Positions 14,170 through 22,473 of a stretch of DNA of 29,086 nt are shown one piece after another (position 1 is the stretch's first letter; each line of letters begins with the position of its first letter). The notes under the pieces were generated by a model that made no database searches, had not been told where the DNA came from, and saw only the letters and a program-made list of their open reading frames with translations. A program made the position numbers and the translations under genes. The stretch comes from JAWPMV01 sp038527215 (GTDB taxonomy: Bacteria; Bacteroidota; Bacteroidia; J057), in the NCBI GenBank assembly GCA_038527215.1, contig JBCBGC010000111.1, positions 1 to 29,086 on the forward strand, read 5' to 3'.

Positions 14170-15950
14170 GGAGCAGGGATTAATTGATGAAAAATGGACT
14201 GGATATCCGATTCCAGGCTATATGCCTTCCAGGCTACATGGCCATCTGGCCTGATCAACAGCAAAGGGATATCTTCAATGGGATAAAAAGCTCTTTCTGG
14301 AGCGGAAGCGGGTTGGGAGCGTAGCATGTTTTCTACATTCCTGCATTGAACCATCGCCAATAAGCTGGGGGGGAGTAACTTTCGATTTGTTTTCCACCAA
14401 TTTTCTCCGGCATGGTTTACCAGCAGGGTATAGGCGTTTGGGGCCAACCAGGCGTGAGAACTGAAGCGTTCTTTCTGGCTTTCAATCCAAAAATGCGGAA
14501 ATCGTACGCCAGCTATCACCGAGGGGCGATAGGCACTGACGGTTTGCGGAGGGGGCGTTTCCCCATTGGAGATGAGGCTTCCTGAGCGATAGGCATATCC
14601 CAGGTCAAGCCCGATCCGATCAAAATGCTCTATCTGATCTTTGATGACGGCTTTTATTTTTTGATGAAGAGGGGGTTTTTGAGGAACGGCCAAAATCTTT
14701 TTCGAAAGGGAGCGCTGGATTTTTTTTAGTAAAGAGTCCACCCAGCTTTTGGGAAGGTATCTAATCGGGAAGCTATTCAAAGCCACCGCTTGCCATTTCA
14801 TGGCGGATTTGGGTAAGCCAAGGGCCTTAGGCACCTCAAAGATTTTGTGATAATTTTTCATGCTCTCCCGACTATTCTGTTCGATGACCGGCCGTCTCTC
14901 CGCTTCGTAGGTAGCCAGGAGGTCAGGAGCAGCAAGGCCTTTGATCACCATGGCCAGTTTCCACATGAGATTCTGCGCGTCGCCTATGCCTGAATTCATG
15001 CCCAGGCCGCCAGTAGGAGGGAAGCGATGGGCAGCATCACCCACCAGAAATGCGCGCCCTTTTTGAAACCGACTAGCCATCTGATGGGTCATCCGCCAAA
15101 GCCCCACCGAATGAATGCTTAACGAAATGTTGGGATGCCCCAGGGCAGTCAGGATGCGATCTTGTAGGATTTCCTCTGTATAGTCTTCCCTTTTTTCATA
15201 AGGCGTGAAAATGGGAAAATGGTATACCCATCTTTTGTCAATATGATGGGCAATAAAGGTCCCCGGCGCTTTGGGATTCATGATCCAATACAGCTTGGCG
15301 GTTTTTTTGAGATAGTCCCGCAAGCCCAGTTCGAAATACACACTGATAAAATCATTGATTTTCTCCTTCCCAATCATACGGATACCGAGGGCTTCCCGAC
15401 TTCGACTAGCCGCCCCGTCTGCACAGACCACATACTGGCTTTCTATGGTATAGGCAACTTGAGTATTCCGGTCAAGGATTTTGCTGCTCATCCCGGCGGC
15501 ATGCTCTTGCATCTCCTCCCACTGGTGCCCCACTAATAATTCACTGTGGGAACAAGCGGATAGTTTGGCTCGGAGAATCTTTTCCAGCTCAGTCTGAGAC
15601 AAGTTTAAGTAGGGAACCGGAGCGGCCAGGTGCTGCTTGTATTTTTCATCATTGCCCCCTTCCCACAAATCAATTTCCCCCAGTTCCTGATTGATGGTAT
15701 GCCCGAATAAGATCCTGGAACCATCACGGTATGAAGCGGCCTCAGCGGTTAATTCCTCCAGGCTTATCCCCAATTGTAGGAGAATTTCCATGGAGCGGGC
15801 ACTGAGTTCATGCGCCTTGGGATGCGGAGAAATGTCGAAGCGCCGCTCGATGACTTTGCTGGAAATCCCTAGCTTATCCAGGAATAGGGCGCTAACCATG
15901 CCTGAGGGGCCTCCTCCAATGATGAGAACATCTGTGGTAATAGCATTCAT
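14166..15950 (-). CDS. FAD-dependent aromatic monooxygenase (PheA/TfdB type)
   Basis: A class A flavoprotein hydroxylase of 594 residues, which typically hydroxylates phenolic or polyketide-type aromatic rings using NAD(P)H and O2. The FAD dinucleotide motif is GGGPSG at residues 12-17. The CADGAASRSREALGI segment carries the conserved DG motif, and FLVGDAAHRFPPTGGLGMN near residue 300 is the GD motif that contacts the flavin ribityl. The C-terminal part ends in a thioredoxin-like fold with LLLIRPDGHVAWKAY, as in phenol 2-monooxygenase relatives. The start at 15950 is 1 nt after the stop of the membrane-protein gene, and its stop overlaps the FAH-like gene. The actual substrate cannot be read from the sequence. 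Confidence 0.92.
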   Translation of the reverse strand: MNAITTDVLIIGGGPSGMVSALFLDKLGISSKVIERRFDISPHPKAHELSARSMEILLQLGISLEELTAEAASYRDGSRILFGHTINQELGEIDLWEGGNDEKYKQHLAAPVPYLNLSQTELEKILRAKLSACSHSELLVGHQWEEMQEHAAGMSSKILDRNTQVAYTIESQYVVCADGAASRSREALGIRMIGKEKINDFISVYFELGLRDYLKKTAKLYWIMNPKAPGTFIAHHIDKRWVYHFPIFTPYEKREDYTEEILQDRILTALGHPNISLSIHSVGLWRMTHQMASRFQKGRAFLVGDAAHRFPPTGGLGMNSGIGDAQNLMWKLAMVIKGLAAPDLLATYEAERRPVIEQNSRESMKNYHKIFEVPKALGLPKSAMKWQAVALNSFPIRYLPKSWVDSLLKKIQRSLSKKILAVPQKPPLHQKIKAVIKDQIEHFDRIGLDLGYAYRSGSLISNGETPPPQTVSAYRPSVIAGVRFPHFWIESQKERFSSHAWLAPNAYTLLVNHAGENWWKTNRKLLPPSLLAMVQCRNVENMLRSQPASAPERAFYPIEDIPLLLIRPDGHVAWKAYSLESDIQSIFHQLIPAP

Positions 15951-15951
15951 A

Positions 15952-16404
15952 TCAGGCCAGGGTTCGGTTCTTTTCCAACTGGGGTTCTACCCGGGTTTTT
16001 AGCCAGAAAAAAGCCAGTCCCAGCACGATACTGAGAACCATGAAGACAAAGATATTTTCATCAATCCCTAAGATAGAGGTATGATAATGGTGATCTACAA
16101 TCGCTCCATCATAGAGGGGGACGAAAAGGATGGCTGCCCAGAAGCCAACAAGATGGGTAGCTTGCCAGAGGCAGGAGAGGTAAAGGTGTTTAAGGTCAAA
16201 CGGCTTTCTAACCCAAATGAAATAAAGATTAGCCAGTCCAGAGAAAAACATATACCCCAGCAGCCAGGCTAAATGTACCTTGGCGTGGCCCACCCAATCA
16301 TGATTCATCAAATGAGAGGCTCCGGTGTCTTTGATCATGGGACCAAAAAACTCAAACACACCTATGGTTAACAAGATTTTGGCGATTAGTAGGTCTCTTT
16401 TCAT
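15952..16404 (-). CDS. Small four-helix integral membrane protein
   Basis: A 150-residue membrane protein that I do not recognise by name. I start it at 16404 (MKRDLLIAK), 14 nt after the tetR stop; the frame reaches back to 16443 inside tetR but that extension is polar. Four hydrophobic segments are visible: ILLTIGVFEFFGPMI, AWLLGYMFFSGLANLYFIW, ATHLVGFWAAILFVPLY and NIFVFMVLSIVLGLAFFWL. Several His residues (SHLMNHDWVGHAKVH, VDHHYHTS) could bind metal or heme, but no family motif is certain. It sits between the regulator and the flavin monooxygenase, so it may help substrate entry or be a redox membrane partner (inference). Confidence 0.75.
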   Translation of the reverse strand: MKRDLLIAKILLTIGVFEFFGPMIKDTGASHLMNHDWVGHAKVHLAWLLGYMFFSGLANLYFIWVRKPFDLKHLYLSCLWQATHLVGFWAAILFVPLYDGAIVDHHYHTSILGIDENIFVFMVLSIVLGLAFFWLKTRVEPQLEKNRTLA

Positions 16405-16418
16405 TGCGGTAGGATGAT

Positions 16419-17033
16419 TTATGCAAGTTGAAGTCCATTCCATAGGAAGGACTTGATGGTCTCTTTTCGTGCCCGGAGAAAATCCTGCATATCCTCAGAT
16501 GAGCGCCCCTCTTTATATTGAATAAAAGGAGCTCCGAGATATGGCATGACCATCATGCCATAAAGGTTCAGGACCAGGTTTTCTCCTGAGATATGGGATT
16601 GGATGCTGCCGTCTTCCCGCGCCTTGGCCAGTAGCTGATCAAATAAAGCGGGTAAAATCTCCGTCTGCGCAACGGGAAGGTTGATAATTAGGGCTGGATT
16701 TTCGTTGATGATGTTTACCAGGAAACTAGGCAGACCCGGTTTTTCACTTAAAACTTTGTGAAACAAGTCTACCAGGTTGTCAATCAGGGTTTTAAGATCC
16801 CGGTGCTCAACAAATAAGGATTGGGCGTGTTCCAGGAAAAAGCCAAAGGTATTCTTCAATACTTCCTGAAAAAGCTCCTCCTTGGTCCGGAAGTAATAAT
16901 GCATCATGGTTCTGCTTACGCCCGAGCGCTCAGCGATTTGAGTGGTACGTGCCCCCTTAAAGCCATTTTCATGAAAGACAGCTTCGGCGGCGGCCAGGAT
17001 TTTTTCGCGAGTAGCAGATTTGGTTTCAGGCAT
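16419..17033 (-). CDS. TetR/AcrR-family transcriptional regulator
   Basis: A 204-residue one-component repressor-type regulator. The start at 17033 (MPETKSATR) is an ATG; the frame extends only two codons further to a TTG. The N-terminal HTH is classic: REKILAAAEAVFHENGFKGA, then TTQIAERSGVSRTMMHYYF, RTKEELFQEV. The C-terminal helical domain, which would bind the inducer, has no recognisable subfamily marks. It is the first gene of a seven-gene leftward operon and probably controls it. A perfect 15-bp palindrome at 17040-17054, just before its start codon, is the likely operator and suggests autoregulation. Confidence 0.93.
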   Translation of the reverse strand: MPETKSATREKILAAAEAVFHENGFKGARTTQIAERSGVSRTMMHYYFRTKEELFQEVLKNTFGFFLEHAQSLFVEHRDLKTLIDNLVDLFHKVLSEKPGLPSFLVNIINENPALIINLPVAQTEILPALFDQLLAKAREDGSIQSHISGENLVLNLYGMMVMPYLGAPFIQYKEGRSSEDMQDFLRARKETIKSFLWNGLQLA

Positions 17034-17039
17034 AAACAA

Positions 17040-17054
17040 TTTTGTTGAACAAAA
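17040..17054. promoter_or_regulatory. Candidate TetR operator: perfect 15-bp palindrome
   Basis: TTTTGTT-G-AACAAAA is a perfect inverted repeat with 7-bp half-sites and one central base. It lies 7 nt upstream of the tetR ATG (17033) on the minus strand. Size and position fit a TetR-family operator that blocks transcription of the operon it precedes. Low complexity (A/T-rich) leaves some chance of coincidence. Confidence 0.6.
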
Positions 17055-17130
17055 ATGTCGAATAGTATTCAGCTTTCCAAATCGGCGCTAGGAAAGGGGA
17101 GAAGCTGATGCTTCACCGGATGCGCTTCCT

Positions 17131-17161
17131 TTCATACAAAATTCCCTGGCCTTCATACAAA
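17131..17161. repeat. Two direct copies of TTCATACAAA, 21 bp apart
   Basis: TTCATACAAA occurs at 17131-17140 and again at 17152-17161, start to start 21 bp, about two helical turns. They lie in the divergent spacer between tetR and the barrel-protein gene at 17233. The phasing fits a regulator binding twice on one face of the DNA, but no protein can be named. Confidence 0.4.
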
Positions 17162-17232
17162 GTCCATAGGCTATGAGGCGGCAGGAGCCGAATTTAGACC
17201 TATCAGTAAACGCAACTCAAAAAGGTTTAATC

Positions 17233-17829
17233 ATGAAAAAGACATCCTTCATTTTTTTAGTCAAGACCACAGCAAGGCGGGTATTCGGTTGCCTGCTCTG
17301 TAGCCTGTTTCTCTCCTCCTTCCTCCAGGCCCAGTCCATCTACCGTAGCCAGGCTGAAGAATTTGTGCAGGTATACCAAAAAGCAGTAGGCCTTCGGTTA
17401 GGCTATCCCACTTCGATCAACTATAAGCGATTTCTGTCCAACAATAAGGCGGTAGAATTTGGTGTAGGTGCCCGGGGCTCAAGCAGCTGGAATATGCTTT
17501 CCCTCAGCATTTCCCTCCAACAGCATTTTGGAACCCGAAGCCTGTTGGAGGCCTTTGACCTTCCGGAAGTCGAAAACTTTTCCTGGTACGTGGGCGGCGG
17601 CGTCTCCGGCTATGTGTGGACCTACAACAATGGATATAATCCCAGCCAGTATAGCCGCACCTCCTGGGGCCTGCAAGTAATGTTAGGCGCAGAATATAAG
17701 TTCGAGGATTTTCCCCTCATCCTTGTGATAGACTGGGCCCCGCGCTGGTTTTTGGGAGGAGGATGGTACCGGGGCCTGGGCGTTGGTTATGGCACCTTGG
17801 GTATTCGCTATCCGCTGGGAGAATCCTAA
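17233..17829 (+). CDS. Putative outer-membrane beta-barrel protein
   Basis: A 198-residue secreted protein. The start at 17233 (MKKTSFIFLV) gives a signal peptide with a long n-region and hydrophobic core (VFGCLLCSLFLSSFLQAQS), cleaved around the Ala-Gln. An in-frame ATG at 17173 would add 20 polar residues and was rejected. The mature part alternates aromatic and small residues in strand-like blocks (FGVGARGSSSWNMLSLSISLQ, SWYVGGGVSGYVWTYNNGY, WGLQVMLGAEYKF, GLGVGYGTLGIRYPLG), as in small eight-stranded barrels of Bacteroidota. The specific function is unknown. It is transcribed away from the TetR operon; a weak hairpin follows. Confidence 0.75.
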   Translation: MKKTSFIFLVKTTARRVFGCLLCSLFLSSFLQAQSIYRSQAEEFVQVYQKAVGLRLGYPTSINYKRFLSNNKAVEFGVGARGSSSWNMLSLSISLQQHFGTRSLLEAFDLPEVENFSWYVGGGVSGYVWTYNNGYNPSQYSRTSWGLQVMLGAEYKFEDFPLILVIDWAPRWFLGGGWYRGLGVGYGTLGIRYPLGES

Positions 17830-17851
17830 GCCATTTTTCCAGAATTATCTG

Positions 17852-17875
17852 TCTGGAGACCTCCAGAATAATTTT
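17852..17875 (+). terminator. Weak intrinsic terminator after the barrel-protein gene
   Basis: TCTGGAG-AC-CTCCAGA (17852-17867) forms a 6-7 bp stem followed by ATAATTTT. The stem is short and the T-tract broken, so efficiency is doubtful. Confidence 0.5.
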
Positions 17876-17956
17876 GTCAGAAAATCGAAAATTCTAGTTG
17901 CCCAAAGTATACGAAATGACAATTTTTTACCTATCTTCAACTAAATCCAAATTATA

Positions 17957-18985
17957 ATGAAAACGCTTTTACCCTTTCTGCTATGCCTATGTATGGCCAG
18001 CCTTTCCTATGCCACCACCCTGCGTGTGAATAACACCCCCGGCAGCAATGCTCCTTACACGGATTTGACCACCGCACATAGCGTGGCCTCACCCGGTGAT
18101 ACCCTTTATATTGAAGGATCTAATGTAAATTATGGTTCCCTGACCATTACCAAAAAACTGGTGATCATTGGGCCTGGCTACTTTACTGCCCAAAACGAAT
18201 GTACCCCAGCTAGTCTACCTGCAGAAGTACATGTATTTACCTTGCAACAAACCATCACCAATGATCCTGCTTCAGGGGCCGCCGGTACGGAGATCGTCGG
18301 CATTAGCTTTACCGATCTTTCTATCTCTGGCCTGGAAGTGTATGTCAATGATGTGAAAGTTATCAAGTGTCGGATCAACCGATATCTGTACATCCGCGAT
18401 GTTAACGTTACAGGAACCACCATGATCCAGAATTACTGCGAAGGACAGGCTTTGTCCTCCCTCTCTATAAACCCTGGCCTGAACAACATCGTGTTCTCCA
18501 ACAACATTGTGAATGGCAACTTTTCCATCGTGGACAACTCCTCTGGCATGATTCAACACAATGTTTTTCTGGGTTCCACCTTCAACGTAGAGGTATTCAA
18601 TGGGAGCATCCGCAGCAATATTTCCACTTCCACCAATACCAACAGTTTTAAGGTCAGTACGACTGGACAAGGTTCGCTAACGGACAATACGGCTGCTGCC
18701 GGACAATTTGGTAGCAGTAATGGGAATAACACAGCCAATCCTACCACCCTTTTTCTAGGCGCCGCTACTGCTAGTACGGATGGGGAGTACCAATTGCTTC
18801 CTTCGGCTATCCTGGTCAAAGGAAACGCGCATGATGGGACGGATAGAGGGGCTTTTGGGGGCAATACGCCTTATGTCTTGTCTGGGGTTCCTGATATTCC
18901 TTTTATCAAAACCATCATTCTGTCTACTACCGTCTTCCCGGCCAATCCCCTTGAAGTCCGAATTGAGGCCCATTCCGGTAACTAA
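17957..18985 (+). CDS. Secreted parallel beta-helix-like protein
   Basis: A 342-residue exported protein of unknown role. The signal peptide is MKTLLPFLLCLCMASLSYA, cleaved before TTLRVNN. The opening RVNNTPGSNAPYTDLTTAHSVASPGDTLYIEGS is typical of right-handed parallel beta-helix (pectate-lyase-like) proteins. Repeated short beta-rich turns follow, with many Asn/Ile (NNIVFSNNIVNGNF, SIVDNSSGMIQHNVF, GSIRSNISTSTNTNSF). It ends with a proline-rich segment, VPDIPFIKTIILSTTVFPANPLEVRIEAHSGN, without a T9SS domain. The downstream gene is 75 bp away and has a T9SS tail, so the pair probably works at the surface. No catalytic residues for a polysaccharide lyase could be assigned. Confidence 0.72.
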   Translation: MKTLLPFLLCLCMASLSYATTLRVNNTPGSNAPYTDLTTAHSVASPGDTLYIEGSNVNYGSLTITKKLVIIGPGYFTAQNECTPASLPAEVHVFTLQQTITNDPASGAAGTEIVGISFTDLSISGLEVYVNDVKVIKCRINRYLYIRDVNVTGTTMIQNYCEGQALSSLSINPGLNNIVFSNNIVNGNFSIVDNSSGMIQHNVFLGSTFNVEVFNGSIRSNISTSTNTNSFKVSTTGQGSLTDNTAAAGQFGSSNGNNTANPTTLFLGAATASTDGEYQLLPSAILVKGNAHDGTDRGAFGGNTPYVLSGVPDIPFIKTIILSTTVFPANPLEVRIEAHSGN

Positions 18986-18993
18986 TTTGGTGA

Positions 18994-19030
18994 TCCATCC
19001 CGGGTGTGACTTACGTCCGTTCAGGATGGA
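18994..19030 (+). other. Intercistronic stem-loop
   Basis: TCCATCC (18994-19000) pairs with GGATGGA (19024-19030) across a 23-nt loop, between the beta-helix gene and the T9SS gene. No T-run follows, so it is more likely an RNA-stability or coupling structure than a terminator, or it may be chance. Confidence 0.3.
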
Positions 19031-19060
19031 CCTATCCCCAATCCTCTAATTCTGAATCGT

Positions 19061-20077
19061 ATGAAAATGTTATTTATACAAAAAGTGGCCATCTTATGGT
19101 TGCTAAGCGGGACCCTCTTTGGGCAGGCGGATGTCGTCCTCGGGGAGTGGTTCTTTGATGGGCCTGATCCCGGCATCGGTAATGCCACCGTGTTCAACAA
19201 CTTTACCCCGGACACCCAAATCGTAGCAGACATTCAGGCCAGTGTCAATACCTTATCTCCCGGTCTGCATTATTGGAATGTACGGGTGAAAAATAGTCTG
19301 GGGATTTGGTCCCATACCTATATGCGTCCTTTTGTAGTGTTGGCGCGTGATTCGGCCAGCGAATTACAAGCCGGAGAATGGTTCTGGGATACAGATCCCG
19401 GGTATGGGGCAGGACAAGCCTATGGCCTGAGTGGCCATCGGGATACCGCTTCCCTTAGCATTCCCGTCGATGTCTTGCCGGCAGGCATCCACACCCTCTT
19501 TACCCGGGCCCGCAATGCCGAAGGGCATTGGAGCCATACCTATCAGCGCAATACCTTTGTCAAGGCTGAACCCCAGGCAAAATTGGAAAAGATCACCTAC
19601 TTTTTTCGGTCTCCTACCGATACGACCACGACCTATACCTTTCCCCTGAGTCAACCTCAGCATTATATCGACCTGACTTTCGCCCCAGATACCAGTGATT
19701 TAATGAACAATACCACCTACGATTTTTGCCTGCAGGTGGTGCGGACGGATAGTGTGGTAAGCTGTGATACTTGTCAAAGCTATTCCTTCACCGGGAGTAC
19801 GACGGATCTTGAAGGCTTATTGGCGGCTTCCTGGGTTCAGGTTTATCCCAATCCCAATCAGGGAAGTTTTCAGGTTGCCTTGCCTGGCAGTCGATTTGAG
19901 GCTGCTATGCTCAGGGTTTTTGATGTTCAAGGGAAAAAGATCTTTTCCAAAGACGTAGCTCCCACTGATCCAGCCGTCCAGGTCGTGTCCTTGAATAAAC
20001 TTACTACAGGCATGTACATGCTGGTGGTAGAAATGGGAGCCCGAGTCATCATCAAACGCGTAATTATCAAAGATTAA
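19061..20077 (+). CDS. T9SS-exported protein with two tandem about 65-residue modules
   Basis: A 338-residue secreted protein. The signal peptide is MKMLFIQKVAILWLLSGTLFGQ. Two related modules follow at about residues 28-93 and 105-167. Each starts GEWFF/WD...DPG.G and ends with W.HTY (GIWSHTYMRPFVV and GHWSHTYQRNTFV), with a shared PGLH/PAGIH turn in the middle. A middle beta-rich part (about 170-250) contains a CDTC pair. The last roughly 80 residues, starting VYPNPNQGSFQVAL, are a type A T9SS sorting domain ending MLVVEMGARVIIKRVIIKD. The function is unknown. It sits 19 bp before the sensor-kinase gene and probably shares its transcript, so it may be a surface ligand or output of that system (inference). 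Confidence 0.85.
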   Translation: MKMLFIQKVAILWLLSGTLFGQADVVLGEWFFDGPDPGIGNATVFNNFTPDTQIVADIQASVNTLSPGLHYWNVRVKNSLGIWSHTYMRPFVVLARDSASELQAGEWFWDTDPGYGAGQAYGLSGHRDTASLSIPVDVLPAGIHTLFTRARNAEGHWSHTYQRNTFVKAEPQAKLEKITYFFRSPTDTTTTYTFPLSQPQHYIDLTFAPDTSDLMNNTTYDFCLQVVRTDSVVSCDTCQSYSFTGSTTDLEGLLAASWVQVYPNPNQGSFQVALPGSRFEAAMLRVFDVQGKKIFSKDVAPTDPAVQVVSLNKLTTGMYMLVVEMGARVIIKRVIIKD

Positions 20078-20096
20078 TTTTTAAGCAAACCATATC

Positions 20097-22463
20097 ATGA
20101 GCCGACACTTCTGCCTTCTCTTCAGTTTCCTGACGGTTTGCCCTCAATTATGGGGGCAGACCGACGGGGAGTTAAACTGGATGCCCCGGGAACATGCCCG
20201 GGAAGTTTTACTTACCAAGCAATTCGGGCCAGACTCCCAGATCGTAGCCGGTCTTAGCCTGGGAGGGAAATTTCATATGATGATGCCCGACAGTGCCATT
20301 TATTGGATGGAACAGGTAAAGGAACTGATTGACGAGCATCCCCAGCCCTTATATAAGGCTTGGTATGAGTTTTACTACGGCAACAGTCTCTTCTTTGATC
20401 ATGGAAATGACCGTTCAAAAACGGTTCCGTATATGAAACGGGCTGCCCAGTACTTTGATGAGGCTGGATTTCCCATGGGGGTATCCACTAGTTTGTCCAG
20501 GCTTGGTAAGACATTTTTTTTCATGCAGCAGGTAGATAGTACGGTATATTATTATCAGCAGGCTTTGGCGATTGCCCAAGAACATGGGAGCCCTGAACAG
20601 AGAATTAATGCGTATCAATTGCTGGTGGAATTTTATGCCCAGGTAGGGGCCTTTGAACAAGGGCAGCCCTTTGTGGATAGCTTGGAAAAATACCTGCCTA
20701 GCATCGAAAATGCCTTAGTGCGAGCTTCCTGCCACGGCATGTTGGGACAGTTTTACCTTCACAAAAAAGATCTGTCCGATGCTTTGAGGCATTGTAGTAC
20801 TTCCAGATACTGGGCAGATTCGATTGGGCACGAAAGATTGTTGTTTTCAGCCTTGTTCAATGAAGGGACAACCTATAATATGTTGGCCTTCCAGGATTCT
20901 GCCATTAGTTCTTTACTTAGGAGTCTATCTCTGGCTGAAAAAATTCCCCTTACCCAGTATTTGCCGCGGATCAAGTTGACCTTGTCTGCCATTTATGCCC
21001 GTGCGAAGGAAACGGACCTGAGTAAAAAATATAAACAGGAGGCCCTGGCTATAGCAGATGCGCAGGGGCCCAGAGAAAAGGTGGCATTCTTACTGGAAGG
21101 AGCCAGTACCTCGCTGGAACAAGGAGATGAAGCTGGTTACGAGCGTTTTGCTGAGGGGATTAGGGAAAATAAAATTGCGGAGGATACCACCTTTTGGTTG
21201 ACGGTAGACTTTTTCCAGGGCCTGTCTACCCTGATTTTTGATCAGGATCCCCAGTCCGCCCTGATTGCCTTCCAGCAAATCGATAATGCGCCTCCTGAAC
21301 TCCCTCGAATGTTCGCCGTGGAGGAAATGTACTTACGCATGGCGGAGTGTCACCTACTCATGAAGCAGCCAGAAGAGGCCTTGAAACTAGGGGATAAAGT
21401 GGAAGAACTTTTTTTAGAAACTATGGAGGCAAAAATTTCCAGGAACCTTGCCATGGTCCGCATGATGGCCTATCAACAGTTGGGGGAAGTAGCCTTGGGG
21501 GCGGAAGCCTTTGCGGATCATGAAGCGGCGCTACAAAATGAAATGGATGCCAGACATGCCATCTCCATTCAAATGGCAGAAACCCGATACAGAACCAACA
21601 TCATCAGGGAGGAGCGGGACCTGCAAGCCATAGAAGCTGACCTGGCCAGCCAACGAGCGACCCAAAACTTCTGGTTGGCTGTCCTCGGAGCAGCAGGCCT
21701 GTTAGTATTCGGCATCCTGGCTTTTTTCCTCTATCGAAGCAGAGAAAAACAGAAGAGCCTGACCCAGGAGGTCGCCCAGCAAAGAGATACGCAAATTCAG
21801 CTGACCGAGGAGGTAGCTACTCAGCGGGACAAAAATGAGACCCTGCTCCGTGAGCTGAATCATCGGGTGAAAAATAACCTGCAACAGATATCCGGCCTGC
21901 TCATGCTGCAGGGAAGAAGGACCTCTAACCAGGAAACCAAAGCGGCCCTTGATGTCAGTCGGCAGCGCATGGAAGCCTTGTCCTTGCTCCATACTTTATT
22001 GTATAAAGGCTCAGAAGTAGGCGAAATCAACCTCAGAGACTATTTGCAAACCCTGACCATGAACCTGGTACGGGCCTATGGCTACGATCCGCAATCAATA
22101 AGCCTCGATATGAGCGTTGCGGATCTCAATGTAGATGTGGACAAGGGAGTAGCTCTTGGCTTGATCGCCAATGAATGGATCACCAATGCCTTAAAGTATG
22201 CCTTCCCCCATCAAAGTTTCCTGAAGGTAGAGCTCCAACTGCTTGAGGCGGATCGGGCCTGTCTGATAATCGAAGATCGGGGGCCCGGCCTACCCGAAGA
22301 CCTGAATCCGGAAGAAGCGGATTCCTACGGCTTGCGCCTGGTCAATACGATGTGCGAAAATATGTATGGGAAGGTGTCCGTTAACAGCCAAACAGGGACG
22401 CAATGGAAACTTGAATTTAGCCTGAAATCCGAGGAGCCTGTCCCTTCCCTGAAATCCTTCTAA
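20097..22463 (+). CDS. TPR-containing membrane sensor histidine kinase (HisKA_2 type)
   Basis: A 788-residue hybrid of periplasmic TPR-like sensor and cytoplasmic kinase. The signal peptide (MSRHFCLLFSFLTVCPQLWGQ) is followed by about 470 residues of TPR-like helices (for example STVYYYQQALAIAQEHG and DSAISSLLRSLSLAEKI). A single membrane segment lies at about 525-546 (FWLAVLGAAGLLVFGILAFFLY). It is followed by a heptad coiled coil with a repeated QEVAQQRD/EEVATQRD unit. The phospho-acceptor is His589 in LRELNHRVKNNLQQISGLL, the HisKA_2 signature. The ATPase N-box NEWITNALKYAFP begins near 692, with G-boxes EDRGPGLP and SYGLRLVNTM. It lies 10 bp upstream of the LytTR regulator, its presumed partner. 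Confidence 0.93.
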   Translation: MSRHFCLLFSFLTVCPQLWGQTDGELNWMPREHAREVLLTKQFGPDSQIVAGLSLGGKFHMMMPDSAIYWMEQVKELIDEHPQPLYKAWYEFYYGNSLFFDHGNDRSKTVPYMKRAAQYFDEAGFPMGVSTSLSRLGKTFFFMQQVDSTVYYYQQALAIAQEHGSPEQRINAYQLLVEFYAQVGAFEQGQPFVDSLEKYLPSIENALVRASCHGMLGQFYLHKKDLSDALRHCSTSRYWADSIGHERLLFSALFNEGTTYNMLAFQDSAISSLLRSLSLAEKIPLTQYLPRIKLTLSAIYARAKETDLSKKYKQEALAIADAQGPREKVAFLLEGASTSLEQGDEAGYERFAEGIRENKIAEDTTFWLTVDFFQGLSTLIFDQDPQSALIAFQQIDNAPPELPRMFAVEEMYLRMAECHLLMKQPEEALKLGDKVEELFLETMEAKISRNLAMVRMMAYQQLGEVALGAEAFADHEAALQNEMDARHAISIQMAETRYRTNIIREERDLQAIEADLASQRATQNFWLAVLGAAGLLVFGILAFFLYRSREKQKSLTQEVAQQRDTQIQLTEEVATQRDKNETLLRELNHRVKNNLQQISGLLMLQGRRTSNQETKAALDVSRQRMEALSLLHTLLYKGSEVGEINLRDYLQTLTMNLVRAYGYDPQSISLDMSVADLNVDVDKGVALGLIANEWITNALKYAFPHQSFLKVELQLLEADRACLIIEDRGPGLPEDLNPEEADSYGLRLVNTMCENMYGKVSVNSQTGTQWKLEFSLKSEEPVPSLKSF

Positions 22464-22473
22464 CCCTATCCTG

